Below are positions 26,722 through 35,292 of a stretch of DNA of 57,122 nt, in pieces (position 1 is the stretch's first letter; the number at the start of each line of letters is the position of its first letter). Made by a program: the position numbers and the translations under genes. Source of the stretch: Paracoccus homiensis (GTDB lineage: Bacteria; Pseudomonadota; Alphaproteobacteria; Rhodobacterales; Rhodobacteraceae); assembly GCF_900111675.1 (NCBI RefSeq), contig NZ_FOHO01000018.1:1-57122 (forward strand). Direction: 5' to 3'. The notes beneath the pieces are model-generated. The model was not told the DNA's origin and did not search any database. It saw only the letters and a list, made by a program, of their open reading frames with translations.

Positions 26722-27243
26722 ATGAAATACTTGATCGAAGAGCGCCGCGGTGAGGCGATCTGCCTGTTGCTGCTGCTGGCCACGGGGATTGCCCTGCTGG
26801 TCGGCGCAGCGGCGCTGCCCGCGCCAATGTTTGACCCGCTGGGCCCGGCCGGCCTGCCGCGCTACATCGCCTATCTGATGCTCGTTCTGCTAGCAGTGCG
26901 ACTCGCCGCGCTGGTGCGCGAGGTGGGTGCCGAAACGGCCGAGCGCAGGCGCAACATGCTGGGCGCTGGCGAACGCGGCATTCCGCGGGCCGAGGGCACT
27001 GACGCACCGCAGTTCGTCAAGCTACTGCTTGTTTCGCTTATCACGCTGATCTACCTCGCGGCTCTGACATTCGGCGGCATTCCCTTCATCTGGCTAACGC
27101 TGGTGTTCCTCGCAGCCCTGGGGGCAGCGATGTCGGATGGATCGCCACGCAGGCTGATCGCCGTGGCGGCCATCGCCGTGGTACTGAGCTTTGCCCTGAC
27201 CTACATTTTCACCGACGTGCTGTCGGTGGTCCTGCCGGAATAG
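26722..27243 (+). CDS. Tripartite tricarboxylate transporter small membrane subunit, TctB family
   Basis: The 173-residue protein has four hydrophobic helices (about residues 12-32, 48-68, 105-125 and 130-168, the last a pair), as in TctB. The ATG at 26722 is chosen; a GTG lies three bases earlier. The ribosome site ggaggag is well spaced. It pairs with TctA encoded 9 bases downstream. The short sequence diverges fast, so identification rests on size, topology and position. Confidence 0.82.
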   Translation: MKYLIEERRGEAICLLLLLATGIALLVGAAALPAPMFDPLGPAGLPRYIAYLMLVLLAVRLAALVREVGAETAERRRNMLGAGERGIPRAEGTDAPQFVKLLLVSLITLIYLAALTFGGIPFIWLTLVFLAALGAAMSDGSPRRLIAVAAIAVVLSFALTYIFTDVLSVVLPE

Positions 27244-27252
27244 GAACGTCTC

Positions 27253-28719
27253 ATGCTTGAAGCTTTCATCAACGTCTTCGCCCCGGCGCCGATGTTCTTC
27301 ATCTTTCTCGGCGTGCTTTTGGGCATTGTCGTGGGCGCCATTCCCGGGCTGGGCGGCGCTATGCTGATCGCGCTTCTGTTGCCGGTCACCTTCTACATGG
27401 ACTCGGTTCTGGCACTGATGCTTCTAGTGTCGATATATGTAGGCTCAGTCAGCGGCGGGCTGATCACTGCGGTAATGCTCAAGATGCCGGGCACGCCCTC
27501 GGCGGTGATGACTGTTCTCGATGGCTATCCGATGGCGCAGCAGGGCCGGGCGGGCCGCGCCCTGTCGCTGGGAATCGTGGCGTCCTTTGTCGGCGGCATC
27601 GTCTCCTGGCTGTTTCTCGCTCTGCTGTCGCCTCCGCTTGCAGATTTTGCCCTGAAATTCGGCCCTTATGAGCTCTTCACCCTAGTTCTGATGGCCCTGG
27701 TGCTGATCGCGACGATTGCCGAGGGCACGCTGGTCAAGGGGCTGCTAATCGCGCTCTTCGGTATGGCGGTGGCGATGGTTGGGCCGGATGCCTCCTCTGG
27801 CGTGATGCGGCTGACCTTTGGTGTCGACGGCTTCAGCGGCGGGTTTTCCCTTTTGCCGGTTCTGCTCGGGGTCTTCGTGATCAGCCAGATCATCGAGGAT
27901 GTCCTGAAGAAAGAGGTTCCGATCCGGCAGCAGGGCGGCAAGTTGACCGAATTCATGCCCTCGGCCGGCGACGTGAGGAGGCACGGCTCCAACGTGGTGC
28001 GGTCCTCGCTGATCGGCACTTGGATCGGCGTCCTGCCTGGCGTCGGCAGCGCGATTGCAGCCATCGTTGCCTATTCCACCGCCAAGAGCTTTTCAAAACA
28101 TCCGGAGACCTTCGGCACCGGCGAAGAGGCCTGGGTCGTCGCGGCAGAGGCCTCGAATAATGCCTCGGTCAATGGCGCGCTGATCCCGCTGATCACGCTG
28201 GGCATTCCGGGCAGCGTCATCGACGCGATCCTGATCGGCGCCTTGGTGATACACAACCTGCAACCCGGGCCGTTACTGTTCACCAATTCGCCCGAGATCG
28301 CCTATGGCGTGATCGCCGCGGCGTTGGTCGCCAACTTCATGATGGCAGCGCTGATGTTTGCTGGGGTGCGGCCGATTGCGCGCATCGCCACTATTTCGCG
28401 GGCGTACCTGTTTCCGACCATCATAGTCTGCTGCGTGATTGGCGTCTATTCGCTGTCCAACAGCATGTCGAGCGTCTGGGTGATGATAGTCTTCGGCGTA
28501 CTGGGCTTTCTGTTCCGGCGTGGCGGGTTCCCGATCGGACCCTTCGTATTGGGATATATCCTCGCGCCATTGGCCGAGAAGCAACTGCGCTCGGGGCTTA
28601 TGCTCTACGATGGCGACCTGACACCACTTTTGACGCGGCCGATCTCACTATTCTTCGTCGTACTGACGCTGGTACTGGCCATTTGGCCTCTGGTGCAAGC
28701 CCGGATGAAGGCACGCTAG
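27253..28719 (+). CDS. Tripartite tricarboxylate transporter large permease, TctA family
   Basis: The 488-residue protein has about twelve hydrophobic helices and the family signature GAIPGLGGAMLIALLLPVTF near residue 30. A repeated version (GVLPGVGSAIAAIVAY) lies near residue 265. TctA proteins form the channel that moves the bound anion inward using the ion gradient. It completes the TctC–TctB–TctA set. The SulP gene follows after 33 bases. Confidence 0.92.
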   Translation: MLEAFINVFAPAPMFFIFLGVLLGIVVGAIPGLGGAMLIALLLPVTFYMDSVLALMLLVSIYVGSVSGGLITAVMLKMPGTPSAVMTVLDGYPMAQQGRAGRALSLGIVASFVGGIVSWLFLALLSPPLADFALKFGPYELFTLVLMALVLIATIAEGTLVKGLLIALFGMAVAMVGPDASSGVMRLTFGVDGFSGGFSLLPVLLGVFVISQIIEDVLKKEVPIRQQGGKLTEFMPSAGDVRRHGSNVVRSSLIGTWIGVLPGVGSAIAAIVAYSTAKSFSKHPETFGTGEEAWVVAAEASNNASVNGALIPLITLGIPGSVIDAILIGALVIHNLQPGPLLFTNSPEIAYGVIAAALVANFMMAALMFAGVRPIARIATISRAYLFPTIIVCCVIGVYSLSNSMSSVWVMIVFGVLGFLFRRGGFPIGPFVLGYILAPLAEKQLRSGLMLYDGDLTPLLTRPISLFFVVLTLVLAIWPLVQARMKAR

Positions 28720-28752
28720 CTGGCATGATCCCAAACCAGAGGCAGCACTCTC

Positions 28753-30531
28753 GTGACTGACAGCCTGTCGATGCTCTATCTACGTCGGCCCTGGATGGCG
28801 CGGGTCGACCGCGCCACCCTTGGCGCCGATGCACTCGCGGGACTGACCAATGCCGCCATCGTCTTGCCGCAGGGCATGGCTTTCGCAATTATCGCCGGGT
28901 TGTCGCCTCACTACGGGCTGTTCACCGCGATTATCACCACTGCGGTTGCGGCGTTTTGGGGCTCTTCGAGTGTCATGGTTTCGGGGCCCACCACCGCAAT
29001 CTCGGCGGTGATGTTCACCGCGATCTCGACCTATGCCGTGCCAGGGACCGAGACCTACATCGCCATGGCGCTCACCGTCACCGTTATGGTCGGAATGATC
29101 CAGTTGGCCGCCGGACTGGCGCGGCTGGGAGGGCTGATTGCCTTCATCTCGCACTCGGTGATCGTGGGCTTCACCGCCGCTGCCGCCATCCTAATTGGGG
29201 TCTCGCAACTCGGCGGCGCGCTGGGCGTCGAGGTCGCGGGCGGCGGTGGCGTCTTCGAGCGCCTTTCTCGCCTGATCAGCGCCATCGGCGGAACGAAACC
29301 CACCGCCGTCGTCATTGCCGCCGTGACGTTGCTTTGCATCCTCGCGATCCAACGCATCGACAAGCGCATGCCAGCCTATATCGTGGCGCTGGCCGCCGGG
29401 GCTGCCATGGGCTGGGCCCTGGACGCACCGGCCCGAAGTGTCGCAATGTTCTCTGAGCTTCCGGCGGTGCTTCCCAGTTTCCTGATCCCCGACGTGGGCC
29501 CGTCCCAGATTATTGATCTGTTGCCTGCTGCCGCCACGATTGCGTTTGTCGGACTGCTTGAAGCGATCTCGATCGGGCGGTCTTTTGCCGTCCGCCGCGG
29601 CGAGAAGTTTGACGCAAACCAAGAGATCGTGGGCCAGGGCCTTTCGAACGCCATCGGAGGGCTCTTTCAGTGCTACGCGGGTTCCGGCTCGTTCACACGC
29701 TCCGGCCTCAACGCCGAATCTGGGGCGCGGACACCCTTGGCGGCGATCCTCGCCGCGACGTTCTTGCTGGCCCTTCTGCTAATCCTCGCGCCGCTGGTTC
29801 AATACATTCCCGTCCCGGCCATCTCGGGCATAATCCTCTATGTCGCTTGGAGGTTGATCAATTTCGCCGAGATCCGTCATATCCTGCGCAGCCGCGCCGA
29901 GACCGCGATCCTTGCCGCAACCTTCCTGACCGGCATCCTCACGCATCTGGAGCTTGCCATCGTCGCAGGTGTTATCGCCTCGCTGGTGCTGTTTCTCTAC
30001 GACAGTGCGCATCCCTTCGTAGGGGTCGGTGCCCCGACCTATGTCGATGGTCATCGCTGCTTCAAGAATGCGGACAGGTTCAATCTGCCGCAATGCCCGC
30101 AGCTGAGGATGATGCGGATGCATGGGCCGGTGTTCTTTGCCTCGGGGGACGCGATCGAGATGTCGCTGCGTAAGATGGATGCTGAGCGCCCTGACCAGAC
30201 GAACTTGATTCTGGAGCTCAAGGGGACGGAAAAGATCGATATGGCCGGCGCGGATCTCCTGATTTCCGAGATCCTGCGGGCTCGCGATCGCGGCGGCGAT
30301 TTCCGCATTATCGCTACCTATCCCGGGGTGTTGCGCCAACTGGTTCGGTTGGGCGTGATGCAGGTGTTGGGGCGCAATCACCTGCACCCCAACAAGACCT
30401 CCGCTATCGCAAAGGCGGCTCCAACCCTGAGCGAGGACATTTGCCGCACATGCGGATTGCGGGTGTTCCATGAATGCGCACAGCGCCCGTGCGGCGCGTC
30501 AAATGATGACGGACCGGCGCGCTCAGTGTAG
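28753..30531 (+). CDS. SulP-family sulfate/inorganic anion transporter with STAS domain
   Basis: The 592-residue protein has a long hydrophobic transporter domain (ALAGLTNAAIVLPQGMAFAIIAG near the start and GSGSFTRSGLNAESGARTP in the middle). A cytoplasmic STAS domain covers about residues 445-560. A short cysteine-rich tail (ICRTCGLRVFHECAQRPC) ends the protein. SulP proteins exchange sulfate, bicarbonate or other anions. The start is GTG at 28753. In this cluster it could import sulfate or, more interestingly, remove the sulfate set free by the sulfatase. Confidence 0.88.
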   Translation: MTDSLSMLYLRRPWMARVDRATLGADALAGLTNAAIVLPQGMAFAIIAGLSPHYGLFTAIITTAVAAFWGSSSVMVSGPTTAISAVMFTAISTYAVPGTETYIAMALTVTVMVGMIQLAAGLARLGGLIAFISHSVIVGFTAAAAILIGVSQLGGALGVEVAGGGGVFERLSRLISAIGGTKPTAVVIAAVTLLCILAIQRIDKRMPAYIVALAAGAAMGWALDAPARSVAMFSELPAVLPSFLIPDVGPSQIIDLLPAAATIAFVGLLEAISIGRSFAVRRGEKFDANQEIVGQGLSNAIGGLFQCYAGSGSFTRSGLNAESGARTPLAAILAATFLLALLLILAPLVQYIPVPAISGIILYVAWRLINFAEIRHILRSRAETAILAATFLTGILTHLELAIVAGVIASLVLFLYDSAHPFVGVGAPTYVDGHRCFKNADRFNLPQCPQLRMMRMHGPVFFASGDAIEMSLRKMDAERPDQTNLILELKGTEKIDMAGADLLISEILRARDRGGDFRIIATYPGVLRQLVRLGVMQVLGRNHLHPNKTSAIAKAAPTLSEDICRTCGLRVFHECAQRPCGASNDDGPARSV

Positions 30532-30566
30532 CGTGGCGCGGCATTGCCCTGCCCAAGGACCCTGCT

Positions 30567-31484
30567 ATGCAGATTGACCCGAAACATCTTATTCAGCTGG
30601 CCACCATCGTGCAGTGCGGTTCCTACGGGGCGGCGGCGGCTAAGCTGGGCGTGGCACAACCGGCGCTAAGCAAGAACATGAAGAAGCTCGAAGTACGCCT
30701 TGGCGCGCCGATTTTTGAACGGATCGGACGGCAATCCGTCGCCACCGAGCTCGGTACGACCTTCGCTCGCTTCGGGCTGATGATGCTGGCCGCCGATGAA
30801 CAGGCGCAGGCCTATGCGCAGCATATCGCAACCGGCCAGGCGGGCAGCCTGCTGATCGGCACGCCGCCATCGCTGGCCGACAATTTTCTGGCGCCGATCC
30901 TGACAGAGTTCCTGTCTACGCATCCGGGCTGTCGCGTCGAGTTGCGCGTCGGTCTGCTTGCGGAGTTGGAGACGCAACTGTCGACCGGACAGGTCAACCA
31001 GGTCATCGGGCCGTCGCGTCCGCATGCCACAGACGTGCAGCTCGAGTCCGAAACATTGGCCGAGGACATGCTAGGCATCGTCTGCCGCAAGGGCCATGCG
31101 CTTGCGCGCAAGCGTGAAATCCTGCCGCAGGATCTTGAGACGCAACGCTGGGTCGTCCATTCCCGTGGCAGCTATCTGCGGATCCAGACCGAAGACGGGC
31201 TTGCGCGGTTCGGGGTCACGTCGCTCGAAGTCGCGCTCGACACGGATTCGACCGAGACCGCCTACAAGGCGGTCGCCGGCTCCGATCTGATCACCGTCAT
31301 GCCGCGACTGCCGACGGTGTTGTCGGGTCACGCCCATGCCATCGACTTCCTGCCACTCGACAGCACCGCCTTTCTGCGCCCAATTGGGATTATCCAGCGC
31401 GCCTCTCACAGCAGGTCCGCTCTTGAAATCGCCTTTCTGCGACACGTGAGGAGAGCGGTGGAACGCGGCGCGGGTTCATGTTGA
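30567..31484 (+). CDS. LysR-family transcriptional regulator
   Basis: The 305-residue protein has a winged helix at residues about 5-65 (QCGSYGAAAAKLGVAQPALSKNMKKLE) and an effector-binding domain with IGTPPSLADNFLAPIL. It closes the Tct–sulfatase–SulP cluster on the same strand, 35 bases after SulP. It probably responds to the substrate or to an intermediate. No operator could be assigned in the 219 bases upstream of TctC. Confidence 0.88.
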   Translation: MQIDPKHLIQLATIVQCGSYGAAAAKLGVAQPALSKNMKKLEVRLGAPIFERIGRQSVATELGTTFARFGLMMLAADEQAQAYAQHIATGQAGSLLIGTPPSLADNFLAPILTEFLSTHPGCRVELRVGLLAELETQLSTGQVNQVIGPSRPHATDVQLESETLAEDMLGIVCRKGHALARKREILPQDLETQRWVVHSRGSYLRIQTEDGLARFGVTSLEVALDTDSTETAYKAVAGSDLITVMPRLPTVLSGHAHAIDFLPLDSTAFLRPIGIIQRASHSRSALEIAFLRHVRRAVERGAGSC

Positions 31485-31929
31485 CCTGAGTGCTGGCCGT
31501 CACGGAGAGCTGACCCAGCATTGTCATCGATAATTGCCCCGCCTGTCAGTACGTCGGTGTTTTCATGATGGGGTCAATGTCGGTGTTTCCTTGCTCTTCC
31601 TTTTCGCGGTTTCAGAGCCGGCTTTGAAGCGATAACTAACGATGCCGCTTTCCAGGACATGGCAGTGATGGGTCAGCTGCTAGAGGAGCGCGGTGGTCAT
31701 CTTAGCGTCGCCAAAGACGCTGGCCCATCCGCTGAGGCTCGGGTTCGTGGTAACCACGACGCTTTCCGGAAGGGTCGGCAATCGCCGAGATGCTGGCAGA
31801 CTACGCGGTGATGCGAGACCACGCGAGGCAGTAGCCTTCTGTAAATCGTTGCTCTTGTGAGTCCGTCCACTTGCGACCTATGCTAAGTTCCATGACTTCA
31901 TGGGTTTTTAGCAAGTGGCTTAAGACGCG
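31485..31929. other. Insertion-sequence debris between LysR and the chimeric gene
   Basis: This stretch has no intact gene. Most of it is the IS21-type istB remnant listed separately. The last 110 bases before 31930 should hold the start signals of the chimeric frame, but no clear promoter is visible. Confidence 0.6.
31563..31772 (-). pseudogene. IS21-family IstB ATP-binding helper, C-terminal remnant
   Basis: Read on the minus strand the segment gives PESVVVTTNPSLSGWASVFG, then DAKMTTALL, a TAG stop (plus-strand 31680-31682), then QLTHHCHVLESG and RFKAGSETAKRKSKE to a TGA at 31563-31565. This matches the C-terminal part of IS21 IstB. In normal IstB the TAG position is an arginine or similar codon. 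The N-terminal part is missing. It is a decayed element. Confidence 0.75.
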
Positions 31930-32838
31930 ATGAGCTTATCCCCTGACCTGGACGAGGCTGACCAACCGCAAACCTTCGGTCGTCGCACGGGCCGTTCATT
32001 TTATGCTGCGCCTATCTCAGAGTTTCGCATCACCGAAGATGACGCGATCATCGGCAGGCTGTCATCTCGCCACGTTGCCTTCCACGCCGCCGCGGAGGCC
32101 GAGCAACTTCGCGCCTGGGAGCGCGAAATCGAGATCCTGAAGGAAAGCTTCGCAAAGCTAGGCTCGCCCTGCGACGACTGGCAGCTCCTCCTCGAAATCC
32201 CGTTGCTGCGGCTTGCAAAACGGATCGATGCGGTTGTGCTCGCGCCCGGCGTCGTCGGCGTGATCGAATTCAAGATCAACGCGACGGCGTTTCAGAGCGC
32301 TGACCGGGTTCAGACGGAACGCTACGCGCAATCGCTCAGCGACTTCCACGAGGCGTCGCAGCAGCGACTGCTCCTGCCTATCCTATGCGCTGAGCGGGCG
32401 CGGGCGAAGCCGCTGTCGACGACGTTGGTCGAAGGCGTCGGCACATTAATGGAAGCCAATGCGACGACGCTCGCAGACGCGCTTCTGATCGTGCAAAGTC
32501 ATGTCGATCGAAACGTTGCCGCTATTGACGCGCATGGGTTCACCTACCTGCCCATGCGACGCGGGTTCCTATACCTCGTGGCGATCATGGACTGGCACAC
32601 CCGCAAGGTCCTGTCCTGGCGGATCTCGAACACGCTGGAGGCCGACTTCTGTGTCGAGGCGCTGACCGAGGCCATCCACAAGTTCGGCCCGCCAGAGATA
32701 ATGAATACGGATCAAGGGTCCCAGTTCACGTCCTTTGCCTGGACGGACCGGCTCCGACGATCTGGCGTGCGCATATCGATGGATGGGAAGGACGTTCGCA
32801 AGCTCACCCTCGACAACATCTTCATCGAGAGGCTGTGA
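31930..32838 (+). pseudogene. Chimeric frame: PD-(D/E)xK/DUF2075-type N terminus fused to IS3 transposase
   Basis: Residues 1 to about 200 resemble the N-terminal nuclease-like domain of DUF2075 DNA/RNA helicase proteins, including RIDAVVLAPGVVGVIEFKI with the D…ExK pattern. From about base 32535 the frame becomes the rve catalytic part of an IS3-family transposase (YLPMRRGFLYLVAIMDWHT, NTDQGSQFTS). A TGA at 32836-32838 replaces a tryptophan codon expected in the transposase. The fusion keeps the frame but neither half is complete. An IS3 insertion with loss of the helicase part explains it best. Confidence 0.7.
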
Positions 32839-33060
32839 CGCACTCTCAAATACGAGTGCGTCTACCTGCATGCCTGGGAGACCGGTTCGGAGACAAAGGC
32901 GGCCATTCGGAAATGGATGACCTTCTACAACCACCAGCGCCCGCATTCAGCCCTGGGCGGCAAGCCTCCGGCGCTGGCCTACTGGCAGAGAAATGATATC
33001 ACCCCCCCCGATCAGCAGGTGCAAAGAGTAGCTTAATTTACGCCAGATCCTGTCCAAGAG
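32535..33060 (+). mobile_element. IS3-family element remnant, transposase 3' half
   Basis: The orfB-type transposase continues after the TGA at 32836 in the same frame (RTLKYECVYLHAWETGSETK, FYNHQRPHSALGGKPPALAY) to a TAA at 33034-33036. The insertion sequence therefore covers about 32535 to 33060 and lost its 5' half. The W-to-stop change shows decay. A few extra residues (KDVRKLT) interrupt the usual KGRCLDN region. Confidence 0.75.
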
Positions 33061-33083
33061 ATGGGAAGTAGCTCAGACCGGCC

Positions 33084-33692
33084 TCAGACCGCCGCCTTGG
33101 GCCGGTCGACCAGAAATTCGAACCCTTTGGTCGAGATGAAGGCGAAACAGGCCCCGATGAACATCGACACGGGCGACACCAGATAGACCTCTTCGACGAC
33201 ACCGACCTTGTTGCGCAGATAGCCGATCAGACGGGTATGCACGGCAGATGCAGGGTCCAGTACCCGCACTTGCTGGCCGACCTTGAAGACCGGGTTCAGC
33301 GCGACATCACGATAGGGATCGTCGCCGGTGAACATGTAGTCGACGACCCGGTCGGTGATTGCCGGGTTGCCTTTCTGGGGCATCGGCGCGTCCGGATTTT
33401 CAAGGTAATAATCGGTCAGTTCGTCCAGTTCGGCCTGGTCGATATAGTTCCGCTCGATCAGATAGGCGCACATGCCGCCAAGCCATTTGATGTAGTAGCG
33501 GTACTTGAAGTAGTCGAGCGGGCTCATGCCCTCTGCCTTCACGCGCAGATGCGGCCAGGCCCAGATGCCGGTTCCCATCATGCACATGTGGACACCGAAC
33601 AGTTGTTTTTCCCAGTCTTCCACGAAGACCCGCTTTTCCGTGCTGACGGGGCCCACGTTTTCAAGACCGCCCAGATATTGTTGCAACTTCAT
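33084..33692 (-). CDS. Nitrile hydratase beta-subunit-like protein
   Basis: The 202-residue protein follows the nitrile hydratase beta-subunit pattern. The N-terminal GGLENVGPV is followed by VEDWEKQLFGV, then MSPLDYFKYRYYIKWLGGM, ELTDYYLENPDAPMP, and the SH3-like FKVGQQVRVLDP…HTRLIGYLRNKVGVVEEVY. The usual last 40-50 residues are replaced by an unrelated-looking end (SMFIGACFAFISTKGF…). No alpha subunit or activator gene is nearby, so catalytic hydration of nitriles cannot be assumed. The start at 33692 follows ggaggag. A terminator-like hairpin sits 24 bases upstream of the start in the leader. Confidence 0.7.
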   Translation of the reverse strand: MKLQQYLGGLENVGPVSTEKRVFVEDWEKQLFGVHMCMMGTGIWAWPHLRVKAEGMSPLDYFKYRYYIKWLGGMCAYLIERNYIDQAELDELTDYYLENPDAPMPQKGNPAITDRVVDYMFTGDDPYRDVALNPVFKVGQQVRVLDPASAVHTRLIGYLRNKVGVVEEVYLVSPVSMFIGACFAFISTKGFEFLVDRPKAAV

Positions 33693-33715
33693 CGTCGCTC
33701 CTCCGTGCTGAGCAT

Positions 33716-33752
33716 AAAAAAGGCCCCCATGTTCCAAGAGAACGTGGGGGCC
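33716..33752 (-). terminator. Rho-independent-type terminator in the leader of the nitrile-hydratase-like gene
   Basis: On the minus strand, GGCCCCCACGTT pairs with AACATGGGGGCC around a 7-base loop and is followed by six Ts. It lies between the upstream control region and the ribosome site of the gene that starts at 33692. It either ends a small RNA made from the 33,750-34,000 region or acts as an attenuator. Confidence 0.75.
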
Positions 33753-34253
33753 ACTTTGCCATGCGCTTGTCGCGCTTATTTCAAAGACCGATTTATCACC
33801 GATCTGTCATCAATCGTGGCATGAGGTTGCAGGTCCAACAAGAAAAAATTCCAGGATGCACCGGAAACGGCGTCACCGGATGGGGCTGGCGCGCATCTCG
33901 GCCCGGAATCTGCCTGAAAATTGGAATATTTAGCAGAATTATGATAAGTAACGAAAAAAAATCAGTGGTATTGAGGACGTATCGTGATGCAAGTTTGCTT
34001 GATGCTGAAAATATAGGCAGCAATCTTTTTCTGCGGATCCGGGCGGGCGACGGCTTGGCGTTTTGCACGTCGTGAAAATTTGCGGCCGCCGCCACCATAT
34101 AAGATCGCACATTAGGGGCTGTGGCAACTGTCTGTTTGCCCATGACAGGATGCGATCGGCAGGTTTCGTCTTGACCCCGTGGTGCGCCGATCCGGATAGT
34201 CGGGGTCGATGCAATTGGCAGATGGAACGCGCAAGCCCGTGGCGACCGAAAGA
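33753..34253. other. AT-rich control region, possible small RNA or leader
   Basis: No protein-coding gene is convincing here. Bases 33925-34015 are strikingly AT-rich for this window and could hold promoters in both directions. A direct repeat ACCGAT-ttatc-ACCGAT (plus-strand 33787-33803, 11-base period) lies nearer the nitrile-hydratase-like gene. A minus-strand RNA of about 200 bases ending at the 33716 terminator is possible. Confidence 0.4.
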
Positions 34254-34598
34254 ATGCACAAGATCTTCATCTGCCGCAGCTGCGCGGATGTTGATGCGGC
34301 CCCTGCCGGACCGGACCTTGCAGCACGGCTGCGGGCCCGTCTTTCGACATCGGCCGAATTCGGGATGATTGAAGTCGTCGATTCCCGCTGCATGCTTTCC
34401 TGCGGCAAGCCGATCGCGGTGTCGCTGACCTGTCCGGGCAAGATGTCCTATCTGTTCGCGGATGTTGATGCGGCGACCGATCTGGGAAATCTTGTCACAC
34501 TGATCCGCCTGTACCGTGACAGCCCCGGCGGCGCCATAAATGATGCCCGGCCTGTCGGGCGGTTGCGGCATTGCCTGCTGGGGCGCCTGCCCACCTAG
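34254..34598 (+). CDS. DUF1636-family metal-binding protein
   Basis: The 114-residue protein begins KIFICRSCADVDA and has a second cysteine motif, DSRCMLSCGKPIAVSL. Together they give the C-x2-C…C-x3-C pattern of DUF1636, a thioredoxin-like ferredoxin-type family. Such genes often lie near cobalamin or cobalt genes; this is recalled knowledge. An earlier ATG at 34209 is in frame, but the family start fits 34254. The partner and reaction are unknown. Nitrile-hydratase-type enzymes also use cobalt or iron, which makes the neighbourhood suggestive. Confidence 0.72.
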   Translation: MHKIFICRSCADVDAAPAGPDLAARLRARLSTSAEFGMIEVVDSRCMLSCGKPIAVSLTCPGKMSYLFADVDAATDLGNLVTLIRLYRDSPGGAINDARPVGRLRHCLLGRLPT

Positions 34599-34745
34599 AT
34601 CACCGAACCGACCCGCTTCGAGGGTCGCACTTCGACGGCTTTGATGGACAGGCGTTGCGCCCGCTGTCGGAGTTTTAAAGCTACGCCAGTCTATCGTTCT
34701 GGGTTCATGAGGTGCAGTCCCAGCACGATTGGGCCACGATACTTG

Positions 34746-35219
34746 TTACAGCGCAACCGAGAAATGGTCGCCCATGTCGGGTTTCTGATCGGTCAGGTGT
34801 GCCTTGGCGATTTCGTAGAGGAAGGCGAGGCTGCCGTCCGTGGTCCAGACCTCGGCCTTGGTCGGGCGGAATTGCAGCAGCTGCACATCCTCGTCCTGCT
34901 TGCCATCCTCGAACCAGCTGGCGGCAACGGCATTCCACAGCTCGTCCAGTTTGGCACGGTCCTCCGACAGGGACAGCTGACCGTGGATGCGCGTGTACAG
35001 GCCTTCGCGCGCATCGCTGACGATGTGGATTGCGTCCTTCGGGCCCAACGCGGCCTGAGTGGCAAGCTCGGTGCCCTTGGCGGTGATGAACCACAGGCAG
35101 CCCGTCTTGCGGTCGACATAATGCGACATCGGGACAAGGCGCAGATCGCTGGTTGCGCCCAGCATCCCGGTGTTGATGTCGTCGAGGCGGCCCCAGAATT
35201 TTTCAAGATTGTCGGTCAT
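34746..35219 (-). CDS. Pyridoxamine 5'-phosphate oxidase-related FMN-binding protein
   Basis: The 157-residue protein has the FMN split-barrel pattern of general stress proteins: NLEKFWGRLDDINTGML, LRLVPMSHYVDRKTG and LWFITAKGTEL. Then comes an IHGQLSLSEDRAKLDELWN stretch. The start at 35219 follows gaaagga. A longer upstream frame overlaps the phaZ end and is not used. It likely binds a flavin or deazaflavin and acts in redox stress. It follows phaZ after 73 bases on the same strand, so read-through is possible. Confidence 0.85.
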   Translation of the reverse strand: MTDNLEKFWGRLDDINTGMLGATSDLRLVPMSHYVDRKTGCLWFITAKGTELATQAALGPKDAIHIVSDAREGLYTRIHGQLSLSEDRAKLDELWNAVAASWFEDGKQDEDVQLLQFRPTKAEVWTTDGSLAFLYEIAKAHLTDQKPDMGDHFSVAL

Positions 35220-35292
35220 GTCGATCCTTTCTGCCGCTGCATGTGCGGCGTTCACGGGATCAACCTGACCGACGGTCGAAAGTTCCTGCCGG

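Noticed and set aside
33754..34000. Cobalamin riboswitch upstream of the nitrile-hydratase-like gene
   Set aside because: The neighbouring DUF1636 gene made this attractive, but no B12-box-like sequence could be found on the minus strand.
33796..34143. Minus-strand frame in the leader region
   Set aside because: The translated sequence looks random, it spans the AT-rich control region, and it has no ribosome site.
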